This document shows positions 12,412-19,403 of a stretch of 25,927 nt of DNA, in pieces. The notes beneath the pieces were generated by a model that had not been told where the DNA came from, searched no databases, and saw only the letters and a program-made list of their open reading frames with translations. This stretch comes from a virus: positions 1 to 25,927 of the IMG/VR virus record IMGVR_UViG_3300033153_008176, one strand, 5' to 3'. Within the stretch, counting starts at the first letter, position 1; each line of letters starts with the position of its first letter. Position numbers and translations under genes: made by a program.

Positions 12412-13575
12412 TTGTTTAAAATACTACATACTGCAGATAGTCATTTTCAGCAGAATAGGCTTGATGAGTGCGTTGCTAATGCTAATTTTATCAGAGAGTA
12501 TGCCCTTGAGCATGAGCCAGATATAATTATACATGCTGGCGATTTATTCCATAAAAATACTACGATTAATTCGCCAGAGTATTTGGCTGCTGTTGACTTT
12601 ATTAAAGGTTTGTCATATATGGCCCCTGTGATTATAATTAGGGGTAATCACGATCCAGATGGGTGTTTGAGTGTTCTTGATAAAATGGAAGATGTATTTA
12701 CCTTTGATGAAATGACAACGTTTAAGTACAATGATATTGTACATGTTGAGTATCCTTATATAATAGAGTTTGGATTAATTCCCTACCAAAAAACAACATC
12801 TCTCTCGGGAGATACTGTAGAGAAGGCCCGCGTATCTACCACAAAAGACATAAAGAAATTCATAACCAAGTTTGCCAAAACCCCAAAGGAAAACGACGAC
12901 AGAGATCATTTAAAAATAATAGTGGCACATATTTCTGTTGCTGGTGCAGAGCTTGCTAATAGTGAACGTATTTTAGGTAATGAGGTTATGGTTTCCCCTC
13001 AGGATCTTCTTAAAGAAAACATCAACGCAGTTATGCTTGGTCATATACATAGAAATGATCAGGATATATTAGAGGGTACGCCAGTGGCGTATAGTGGATC
13101 ACATTACAGGACAAGGTTTGATGAAACAATGGAACCAGGATTCTGTTTTTGGAGTTTCGATATGGAAGATTATAAATGGATTGGCGCAAAGAAAGAGTTT
13201 GTTAATACGCCAGCCCGTGATATGGTTAAGTGGGAACTAACAACAGAAGAGACAATGGAATATATGAGTACTGGTGAGTTTCCCTTTGAATTACTTCCCA
13301 ACGCTGATATGAAAGTTGTCTTTTCGGTACCAGAGGGAATGTCCTCCAATCTTGATAGGGATAAGTTCAAAGAAGGATTTGAGTTTGAGAAGTATAATTC
13401 TACAATTAAAGTTTCAACTATCGTGGAGCCGAAAGCAAGTGTGAGAAGCGCGGATATAGCGAAGATGAAAACAAAAACAGATATCTTTACCGAGTGGGCT
13501 GGTGTATCGAAAGTCAAGCTTACAAAGACAGTAAAGGAAAAATTTAACGAGTTAGTTGAGCAGTTTGATGATTGA
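12412..13575 (+). CDS. SbcD/Mre11-type DNA exonuclease subunit (phage gp47-like)
   Basis: A 387-residue calcineurin-like metallophosphoesterase with the full Mre11/SbcD motif series: D9-S-H11 in HTADSHF, GD (43-44) in HAGDLFH, GNHD (78-81), VAHIS (His173) and GHIH (210-213). These residues bind two Mn ions. SbcD/gp47 works with an SbcC/gp46 ATPase to process DNA ends and hairpins in recombination. No SbcC-like gene is in this window, so the partner may be elsewhere. Start is TTG 12412, directly after the previous stop, with AAAGG upstream. The C-terminal ~120 residues should form the partner-binding cap. Confidence 0.88.
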   Translation: MFKILHTADSHFQQNRLDECVANANFIREYALEHEPDIIIHAGDLFHKNTTINSPEYLAAVDFIKGLSYMAPVIIIRGNHDPDGCLSVLDKMEDVFTFDEMTTFKYNDIVHVEYPYIIEFGLIPYQKTTSLSGDTVEKARVSTTKDIKKFITKFAKTPKENDDRDHLKIIVAHISVAGAELANSERILGNEVMVSPQDLLKENINAVMLGHIHRNDQDILEGTPVAYSGSHYRTRFDETMEPGFCFWSFDMEDYKWIGAKKEFVNTPARDMVKWELTTEETMEYMSTGEFPFELLPNADMKVVFSVPEGMSSNLDRDKFKEGFEFEKYNSTIKVSTIVEPKASVRSADIAKMKTKTDIFTEWAGVSKVKLTKTVKEKFNELVEQFDD

Positions 13576-13732
13576 TGTTTACCAGTATATTACGTCGAAG
13601 TCTTTGGATGGATATAAGTTTATTTCAGGGGCGGGCCTGTCTTATCATGGCCTCAATGAAGAAGAGAAGATAAGTAAACCAGAACACAGAACACCAATAA
13701 TAATCTATGGAGATAACGGTGAGGGCGATTAG
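13568..13732 (+). CDS. Small hypothetical protein (54 aa)
   Basis: ATG 13568 lies within the last codons of the nuclease gene. The product (MIDVYQYITSKSLDGYKFISGAGLSYHGLNEEEKISK...) ends in a strand and acidic tail (TPIIIYGDNGEGD). No family is recognised. The next gene's GTG overlaps its end. It was judged real from the continuous overlap chain and protein-like composition. Confidence 0.45.
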   Translation: MIDVYQYITSKSLDGYKFISGAGLSYHGLNEEEKISKPEHRTPIIIYGDNGEGD

Positions 13733-13874
13733 GGTTATTAGTGGGACATATTATATAATACCAGATTGGTCATCTAGAAAGAAGGCCGTTTCTTTGTTTG
13801 CTGTTGAAAAAGAGGTAGCTAACTTCGGTCATTACTTTACATACTATTATGGGGGATTAAGTGGAATACAATAA
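13719..13874 (+). CDS. Small hypothetical protein (51 aa), GTG start
   Basis: GTG 13719 has GGAG about 6 nt upstream and overlaps the previous frame by 14 nt. The product (MRAIRVISGTYYIIPDWSSRKKAVSLFAVEKEVANFGHYFTYYYGG...) is basic and aromatic. No family is recognised. It ends 14 nt inside the next gene. Confidence 0.45.
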   Translation: MRAIRVISGTYYIIPDWSSRKKAVSLFAVEKEVANFGHYFTYYYGGLSGIQ

Positions 13875-14346
13875 TACTGACATTAAATATTCAAAAAACT
13901 TGATTAATGACATTTTAGTTAGTATATTGGGAGTGCCCAAGAAATATCAGGGAGGAAGGTCTTTCGGAGGGTATTGGTCATTGATGAATAAGTGGATATA
14001 CAAAGACAGATATGATTTACAATATATCTACTTTGTGGTCAGCAGATTAGAAAAAAAGGAAATGACGATGAACACTGGATTTGTAGAGGGGGCTTTGCGG
14101 AGTAAGAATTGGATTGACGCCTATAATCCAGAGGAACATAAATTGCCAGCGGGTGGACAGAGGGACAAGTTACTCGAGGCTGGCCACACAATAAAAACAC
14201 TTCCAGTACACTTACTTACCAAGGAAGAGCGGAAGCAGAAAAAAGAAGAAACAGTTGACACGGTTTACGGAGTAACGGATACTCAAAGGGAGGCATTGAC
14301 AGGGCTTCTTACACAGACAGGAGGTGTATTTGGAGGTAAAAAGTGA
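13861..14346 (+). CDS. Hypothetical protein upstream of the replicative helicase
   Basis: A 161-residue protein from GTG 13861, with GGGGGA close upstream. The N-terminal ~65 residues are helical and aromatic (NLINDILVSILGVPKKYQGG, YWSLMNKWIYKDRYDLQYIYF). The C-terminal part is charged with a helix KEERKQKKEETVDT and a Gly-rich end. Its position just before a DnaB-type helicase, overlapping it, would suit a helicase loader or replication accessory, but I see no motif for that. Confidence 0.6.
   Translation: MEYNNTDIKYSKNLINDILVSILGVPKKYQGGRSFGGYWSLMNKWIYKDRYDLQYIYFVVSRLEKKEMTMNTGFVEGALRSKNWIDAYNPEEHKLPAGGQRDKLLEAGHTIKTLPVHLLTKEERKQKKEETVDTVYGVTDTQREALTGLLTQTGGVFGGKK
14319..14324 (+). promoter_or_regulatory. 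Shine-Dalgarno AGGAGG deciding the helicase start
   Basis: A full AGGAGG lies 5 nt before TTG 14330. It overlaps the upstream GTG at 14324, which therefore cannot use it. Confidence 0.75.
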
Positions 14347-15670
14347 GGTTGAAATAATCGAGCGTGGTTTTTTAGGTGCAATTTTGATGAATCCAGATAA
14401 TATGGATTTACTAATAAACGTAAATAGCGATTGGTTTACATCTAATGGAAGGGCATTAATATTCAATACTATGAAAGATATTTATAGTGCTGGTAGGACT
14501 ATTGATGCTATTACTATTCGATCAAGGATTGCTGGTTCTAAAGTTGAATATAAAAACGAAACAATTGAAGATGTATATGATATGCTTAAAGATGAGGATA
14601 TTAATCCAGCAAACTTTACATCGTATCAAGAAAGTCTAGAAGAGAAATTTTTACAGAGGACGATGTCATTGTCATTGAGAACTTCTATTTTAAAAGTACA
14701 GGATGCTGAGATAGGGTCTATCAAAGAAATAATTGACGAGGTTGAGGGTGACTTATTTAAAGTTTCTCAGAGTAGTGAGGCGTTTAATACAACAATAAGA
14801 TTGGGTAATATTGGCGTAGATTATATGAAGAAGCTTAAAACTATAAGGGAAAACGGAGTTCCGCCATTTATCGCTGAGACTGGTTTGAGAGATATAGATA
14901 AGTTGATAGGTGGATTTAGTGAGGGGGAATTTATATTACTTGCCGCTCGCCCAAGCATGGGTAAGACAGCGCTGGCTTTACAGATTGCGCGTAATAACAT
15001 TGCTAAGGGTCGTGCCGTAGGCTTTATTTCTCTTGAGATGTCTAAAGAGGCCATCTTTCTTCGCCAGCTCAGCTCTACGTCGAAGATAAATAGCATGAGG
15101 ATACGGTCTGGTCAGATAACTAAAGTTGAGTTTGATTATCTTGCGAGTGTTTGGAGTGATATAAATGCTGATCCATTTTATATAGATGATAAGGCGCCTT
15201 TAAACGAAGCCTCTTTAAGGGGGATAGCTAGGAGAATGGTTTCACTTTATGATGTCGAGTTTTTGATTGTTGACTATCTCCAGCTTATGGATTCGAGTAA
15301 GGGTAAGGAAAATAGACAACAGGAGATATCATCTATATCAAGGGCTTTTAAAAACCTATCAAAAGAACTCAGTATACCAATTATGGCCTTGTCACAGCTA
15401 TCAAGAGCAGTTGAGGCAAGGAACCCACCAAGACCAATGATGTCTGATTTGCGCGAGTCTGGCTCATTAGAGCAGGATGCAGATGCAATTATTTTTATAT
15501 ACAGACCAGAATATTATAATATAGATGCTTTTCCAGATGGCTCACCTACAACTGGGTTAGCAGAGATAATTGTGGGTAAGGCAAGAAATGCCGAAACAGG
15601 TTCTACTAATACAGTTTTTATAAAAGACACAGGAAGATTCGAAAATCTAGCTAAAGAAAACATAAACTAA
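14330..15670 (+). CDS. DnaB-type replicative DNA helicase
   Basis: A 446-residue DnaB-family helicase. The N-terminal domain (1-100) begins EVEIIERGFLGAIL, typical of DnaB. The RecA-like domain has ARPSMGKT (Walker A, near 206-213), VGFISLEMS, FLIVDYLQLM (Walker B with Asp), ALSQLSRAVEAR and MMSDLRESGSLEQDADAI, the standard DnaB C-terminal motifs. It unwinds DNA 5' to 3' as a hexameric ring at the phage fork. TTG 14330 is preferred to GTG 14324 because of AGGAGG 5 nt upstream. SSB follows 13 nt later. Confidence 0.95.
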   Translation: MEVKSEVEIIERGFLGAILMNPDNMDLLINVNSDWFTSNGRALIFNTMKDIYSAGRTIDAITIRSRIAGSKVEYKNETIEDVYDMLKDEDINPANFTSYQESLEEKFLQRTMSLSLRTSILKVQDAEIGSIKEIIDEVEGDLFKVSQSSEAFNTTIRLGNIGVDYMKKLKTIRENGVPPFIAETGLRDIDKLIGGFSEGEFILLAARPSMGKTALALQIARNNIAKGRAVGFISLEMSKEAIFLRQLSSTSKINSMRIRSGQITKVEFDYLASVWSDINADPFYIDDKAPLNEASLRGIARRMVSLYDVEFLIVDYLQLMDSSKGKENRQQEISSISRAFKNLSKELSIPIMALSQLSRAVEARNPPRPMMSDLRESGSLEQDADAIIFIYRPEYYNIDAFPDGSPTTGLAEIIVGKARNAETGSTNTVFIKDTGRFENLAKENIN

Positions 15671-15683
15671 AAGGAGTTTTACT

Positions 15684-16124
15684 ATGAATTGTAATAACGT
15701 AACGTTGGTTGGCCGCTTGGGTCAAGATCCAGAAGTCTCTGCCCTTCAAAATGGCGATACTGTGTGTAATTTTTCTATGGCCATGACGGAATACTACAAG
15801 AAAGACGATCAAAAAGATTTTAGCGAAGAGACCACATGGATTAGTATTACCGCTTGGAGAAAATTAGGTGAGCGGGCAGCAAAGTTTGCAAAGAAAGGTA
15901 CCGAAATAATGGTGCAGGGTAAGTTGCGGGAAAAGAAATGGGAAGATAAGGAAACTGGAGCGAAACGTTCTCGCGTGTATGTTCTGGCTAATAAGTTGGA
16001 TTTTGGTGAAGGTCGTATTAAGTTGGATAAAGATGCTCAACAGGCTCCGCCCGCCAATCAAGAGGCACCAGCTAATGCAGAGGCGCCCGCCAAAACGGTA
16101 GACGACGAAGACCTTCCTTTTTAG
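15684..16124 (+). CDS. ssb: Single-stranded DNA-binding protein
   Basis: A 146-residue SSB. The OB fold covers about residues 1-108, with NNVTLVGRLGQDPEV, WISITAWRKLGERAAKFAKKGTEIMVQGKL and RVYVLANKLDF. A Pro/Ala/Gln-rich linker follows, then the acidic tip DDEDLPF, which in bacteria binds replication and repair partners. AAGGAG lies 7 nt before ATG 15684. It covers ssDNA at the phage fork and probably recruits host or phage proteins through the tip. Confidence 0.96.
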   Translation: MNCNNVTLVGRLGQDPEVSALQNGDTVCNFSMAMTEYYKKDDQKDFSEETTWISITAWRKLGERAAKFAKKGTEIMVQGKLREKKWEDKETGAKRSRVYVLANKLDFGEGRIKLDKDAQQAPPANQEAPANAEAPAKTVDDEDLPF

Positions 16125-16136
16125 AAGGGTAGAATA

Positions 16137-16610
16137 ATGGAAGAGAAAAAGTGGTCTGATTTAGCACAGTACGAATATCCCGAGGCGGCTGGAATGGTCG
16201 CCTCTAAGGATATTATTAAAATGCTCCACGATCGGTTGATCACAAAGGTCAATCTATTGGCGTGGAATGCTCAATTTATAGCAGATCTTGAAGTAGAAGT
16301 TAGTGCTATTAATGCAGCTATTGGTGTTATCAAAACTAAGAAACACCATCTTGTTAATTATCATTTGACTCAGTCATTTGATAAAATTCCAAATTACTAT
16401 AAACGTAGTAAAGATTTAATGGCTTCGTGGGTTGAAGAGAACCTCATAAAAAGTGAGCTTATGACTTTCAACGATAAGGTTGAGAAATATAACGGAGAGC
16501 TCATAGAAATTCAAAGGGATCTATTTACTTATAAGTATAAATATGAGGTATTACAAAAATCAATTGATGTTGGTATATGCCTTGTTAATTCCATGAAAGA
16601 ACATGAATGA
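16137..16610 (+). CDS. Hypothetical coiled-coil protein
   Basis: A 157-residue, mostly helical protein. Long heptad-like stretches (IADLEVEVSAINAAIGVIKTKKHHL and NDKVEKYNGELIEIQRDLF) suggest a two-helix coiled coil. ATG 16137 has AAGGG about 8 nt upstream. It sits between SSB and the HD-GYP gene and overlaps the latter by 8 nt. No family is recognised. Confidence 0.65.
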   Translation: MEEKKWSDLAQYEYPEAAGMVASKDIIKMLHDRLITKVNLLAWNAQFIADLEVEVSAINAAIGVIKTKKHHLVNYHLTQSFDKIPNYYKRSKDLMASWVEENLIKSELMTFNDKVEKYNGELIEIQRDLFTYKYKYEVLQKSIDVGICLVNSMKEHE

Positions 16611-17322
16611 CGATCTGTATAATATAATGCTCGAACAGGATAGAAAAGTAAAGCAAGCAGAATTTGACACAAGAAGAACTATTTTCTTAATTGCTTTTTT
16701 GCGTGTGATAGAGGTGCATGAGCACTCTATACATACGGCAAGACATTCTGATCGTGTAGCAACTATCTCTCATTTGATTGGGAAGACAATGGGTTTACCA
16801 GATAGAGAGCTTGGTCAATTGTGGAGATGTGGGCTTTTACATGATATTGGAAAGATAGGCTTGTCTTCTGAAATTATATTGTCTGATAAAAAGCTTTCAA
16901 AGAAGGAGCGAGCTAGGGTCAAAATGCATCCTATTTATGGCGCGAAGATTCTAGAAGTTGCACCATTTTTTAAAGTAGAGTCACTTGTTACAAAACAACA
17001 TCATGAGTGTTTTGATGGTAATGGATATCCAGATGGCATTGAGGGTAAAAATATTCATTTATTTGCAAGGATAATACATGTTGTAGATGTGTATGATGCT
17101 CTTGTTGCTTTTCGTGGATATAAGGATTTATGGGATGAGGGAAGGGCGGCAAACTACATTGCCCTCCAAAGCGGGAAGATGTTTGATCCGAGGGTTGTAA
17201 AGATATTTTTAGCTGCAATGGAGACCGAAAGGTTTCAAGGTTTGTATAACGATCCAGAAGTATATTCAGTATATAAGGAGATGATGGATGATGAGAGTGC
17301 TGTTAGTGGGGGTGTCGGGTAA
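16603..17322 (+). CDS. HD-GYP domain phosphodiesterase
   Basis: A 239-residue stand-alone HD-GYP domain with every signature residue: ARHSDRV (His48), LLHDIGKIG (His80-Asp81), VKMHPIYGAKIL (His109), QHHECFDGNGYPDG (His133, His134, GYP 141-143) and VVDVYDAL (Asp162, Asp165). In bacteria this domain hydrolyses cyclic di-GMP, and some members cleave 3'3'-cGAMP. There is no receiver or sensor domain; only about 30 residues precede the catalytic fold. It overlaps the coiled-coil gene and the dNMP kinase gene, so it belongs to the replication/nucleotide operon. The substrate is inferred from the family. Confidence 0.9.
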   Translation: MNDDLYNIMLEQDRKVKQAEFDTRRTIFLIAFLRVIEVHEHSIHTARHSDRVATISHLIGKTMGLPDRELGQLWRCGLLHDIGKIGLSSEIILSDKKLSKKERARVKMHPIYGAKILEVAPFFKVESLVTKQHHECFDGNGYPDGIEGKNIHLFARIIHVVDVYDALVAFRGYKDLWDEGRAANYIALQSGKMFDPRVVKIFLAAMETERFQGLYNDPEVYSVYKEMMDDESAVSGGVG

Positions 17323-17920
17323 GGCGGGGCATGGAAAAGATACTTTGTCTGATATAATATCCAATTCTTTTGAGAAAGATGTTGACGTTCAGGAGAAGAT
17401 TTATTTTGCTGGCCAGTTAAAAAGAGCGGTTCAAGAGGTTTTTGATTTAAATTATGATGATGTGTGGGATGAAAAGGGGAAGGAAAGGCCGATTGAACAT
17501 TTGGGTGGGATTACTGGCGGTGAGGTTCTACAGAAATTCGGCACAGATGTGGCCCGTAATATATACCAAGACATATGGATATATCATTATTTAAAGGATC
17601 TTAAATCTCAGATTGGTTTTAATGATGATGTTGATAGAATGATTATCTATACTCCAGATGTAAGATTCCCAAATGAATTTAACACTGTAATGAATGCTTA
17701 TAATGGCAAGATGCCAAGGTCTGGGATTTCTTTTAAATCAATGCTTGTTCGTGTTGTAAGGCCAGGTCATAAGACAAAACGAGATCCAAATCATCCATCT
17801 GAAATAGCATTAGATAATGAGGATAGGTGGAATCATATTGTTGTTGCTAAAAATTTAGTACAACTTGAATATGCAGCAAGTCCAATAATAACAGATATTA
17901 AGGAATATTTTAGTATCTAA
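17288..17920 (+). CDS. Deoxynucleoside monophosphate kinase
   Basis: A 210-residue P-loop kinase. GKAGHGKDT (11-19) is the phosphate-binding loop in the GxxGxGKDT form typical of phage dNMP kinases (T4 gp1-like). YFAGQLKRAVQEVFDL fits the base-binding lid and FGTDVARNIYQDIWI the acceptor helix. PDVRFPNEF is the conserved 'D.RfpNE' strand. It phosphorylates dNMPs to feed phage DNA synthesis, matching the dUTPase. ATG 17288 has AAGGAG 7 nt upstream and lies 35 nt inside the HD-GYP gene. Confidence 0.85.
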   Translation: MMRVLLVGVSGKAGHGKDTLSDIISNSFEKDVDVQEKIYFAGQLKRAVQEVFDLNYDDVWDEKGKERPIEHLGGITGGEVLQKFGTDVARNIYQDIWIYHYLKDLKSQIGFNDDVDRMIIYTPDVRFPNEFNTVMNAYNGKMPRSGISFKSMLVRVVRPGHKTKRDPNHPSEIALDNEDRWNHIVVAKNLVQLEYAASPIITDIKEYFSI

Positions 17921-17937
17921 TTTTTTTATAGTATCAT

Positions 17938-17951
17938 GTGAAAGTTTTCAC
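17938..17951. repeat. Small palindrome GTGAAA-GT-TTTCAC before the sigma-like gene
   Basis: A perfect 6-bp inverted repeat with a 2-nt centre, ending 8 nt before the ATG of the sigma-like gene. It could be an operator that controls that gene. No clear -35 box was found nearby. Confidence 0.35.
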
Positions 17952-17959
17952 GAGGGTTT

Positions 17960-18352
17960 ATGCCGAGTTATAAATATGCGGAGATATCGAATAGTGATAA
18001 GATAGATTTTTATTCAGAAGAAGATGGTTTATGGGCTGACTACGAAAGGATGCATGAGTTTGTTCAGTGGCGATTTATTAAAACTGTTGCCAGAAGATAT
18101 CTATCACCAAAACATTATCAAATATTTGTATTACAGGGAGAGAGGGGTTTTAAGCAAGAGGATTTGGGAACGGCTATGGGGTGCTCAAGACAGCTTGCGG
18201 TATATCATTTGAAGCTTGGGCTCGAGGTGTTAAGGGATACATTTGCAATTTTTTTGCAAAACAGGGTATATATGAGGGGTGGTTTTCCAGCACATTGTGA
18301 ATACGAAAGCCAATTAAGGGGAAATTTGTATAATGACAGATTCAAAAACTAA
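17960..18352 (+). CDS. Sigma-70 region 4-like helix-turn-helix protein
   Basis: A 130-residue protein. Residues 48-93 (YLSPKHYQIFVLQGERGFKQEDLGTAMGCSRQLAVYHLKLGLEVL) follow sigma region 4: a 'LSP...F.L...G..Q.DLG..MGCSR....H' helix-turn-helix with recognition helix near 74-88. Region 2 is not visible, though residues 25-45 are helical and aromatic. It could be a compact late sigma factor, a sigma-like regulator, or a DNA-binding packaging protein. GAGGG lies close before ATG 17960. Its coding sequence contains copy B of the repeated control element. Confidence 0.6.
   Translation: MPSYKYAEISNSDKIDFYSEEDGLWADYERMHEFVQWRFIKTVARRYLSPKHYQIFVLQGERGFKQEDLGTAMGCSRQLAVYHLKLGLEVLRDTFAIFLQNRVYMRGGFPAHCEYESQLRGNLYNDRFKN
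18251..18276 (+). promoter_or_regulatory. Repeated phage control element, copy B
   Basis: TTTTTGCAAAACAGGG then TATATATGAG. Its first 23 bases equal copy A exactly. It is preceded by another TTGCAA (18243-18248), as is copy C. It lies in the 3' part of the sigma-like gene, about 57 nt before the next start (18333), so it could be a promoter for the terminase block. Confidence 0.6.
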
Positions 18353-18515
18353 GTTTAAATGCGCAAATATTAAGTGCGCCGCTCACGATCGCTTTGTTAT
18401 AGGGCCAGTATATCTTCATAAACAAAAGAAATACTGTCTTCCTTGTTATAAAAAGCTTATAGCTAGGCTTCCAGTTGTGGCTGACCGTGAGACGAGACCA
18501 ATATATATAGCATAA
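18333..18515 (+). CDS. Small zinc-ribbon protein (60 aa)
   Basis: A 60-residue basic protein with CANIKC (10-15) and CLPC (36-39), a likely zinc ribbon. ATG 18333 has AGGGGA about 10 nt upstream and lies 20 nt inside the sigma-like gene. The small size, charge and place before terminase suggest a DNA- or protein-binding accessory. No family is recognised. Confidence 0.6.
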   Translation: MTDSKTKFKCANIKCAAHDRFVIGPVYLHKQKKYCLPCYKKLIARLPVVADRETRPIYIA

Positions 18516-18518
18516 ATT

Positions 18519-19403
18519 ATGAACTTTATAACAGAAGAGACCACAGAGGGTCTCAATCTAAATCCAGACATAGATAGCTTTGACATACCGAAAGACGATT
18601 ATCAAAAGATACTCAACGGCATGTTTATGGCTTTCCTTGGAAAAGTAAAGGATTGTGACTCAGAAGCAACAACAGAGGCCTATTGCAGAAGGGTGTTAAA
18701 ACAATGTTCTAGTTGTTTTAAGCCAGATGGTAAGATATGGAGAAAGCCACCAGGTAAAGATGCTGTTGATTGGTATGAAAAACTTTCTCTAAGACTTAAG
18801 GTTTTTGGGTATGATCTTGGTACTCAGTCTTTGATAGGTAGAAGAGAATCAAAAATCTCCTCAAAGATTAAGGATCTTAATAAAAGAGATAAGAAAGATG
18901 TTGATCCAAATGATCGAACATTTACCATGCAGGAGCAGGCAATATTTGATGAGTTTAAGGAGAAGTTCAGAAAAGATTTTCCCAGTTCTACCACTACTGC
19001 TGATGAGCTAATGATTGAAAGACTCGCTTTCTTATCTGTACTTAATGCAAGGGATATAAAGCTTGTTTCCCTCAGTAGAGATCTTACAAAAGAAATAAAA
19101 GATCTCACGGAGAGTCTTGGCGTTTCAGGTAAGCAAAGACAGGCCGTTATGGGAGATGATAATAGTGGCACCCTTGAGCAATTAAGCATGAAGTATAGAA
19201 AAACTTTAGCTGAGCATATTGAAATTGAGTCTCTTTGGAAACTTGAGGAAATGAAAAGTGTTGTCAATGCTGTAGAGCGTGGAACAACAGAAGAGTTTTT
19301 AGCTATGTCTTGGTATAAAATTTTATATGGTGGTATGATTGGTGATAAGCCAGCAACATATGATGGTATTAAAAAATTTATAAAGAAGAAATTCAATGAG
19401 TGA
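18519..19403 (+). CDS. Putative terminase small subunit
   Basis: A 294-residue protein just before, and overlapping by 8 nt, the large terminase. It is largely helical with many charged residues. It has a central basic section (SKIKDLNKRDKKD), a helical core (ADELMIERLAFLSVLNARDIKLVSLSRDLTKEIKDL) and a C-terminal YDGIKKFIKKKFNE. I do not recognise a specific family; the call rests on position and size. A small terminase would bind the packaging site and regulate the large subunit. Confidence 0.5.
   Translation: MNFITEETTEGLNLNPDIDSFDIPKDDYQKILNGMFMAFLGKVKDCDSEATTEAYCRRVLKQCSSCFKPDGKIWRKPPGKDAVDWYEKLSLRLKVFGYDLGTQSLIGRRESKISSKIKDLNKRDKKDVDPNDRTFTMQEQAIFDEFKEKFRKDFPSSTTTADELMIERLAFLSVLNARDIKLVSLSRDLTKEIKDLTESLGVSGKQRQAVMGDDNSGTLEQLSMKYRKTLAEHIEIESLWKLEEMKSVVNAVERGTTEEFLAMSWYKILYGGMIGDKPATYDGIKKFIKKKFNE

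Noticed and set aside
12412-17920. SbcC/gp46 partner of the SbcD-like nuclease
   Set aside because: No large ATPase with Walker and coiled-coil arms is present in the window.
18824-19396. 190-residue minus-strand frame
   Set aside because: Antisense of the putative small terminase gene; Ser/Leu-rich composition is typical of shadow frames.
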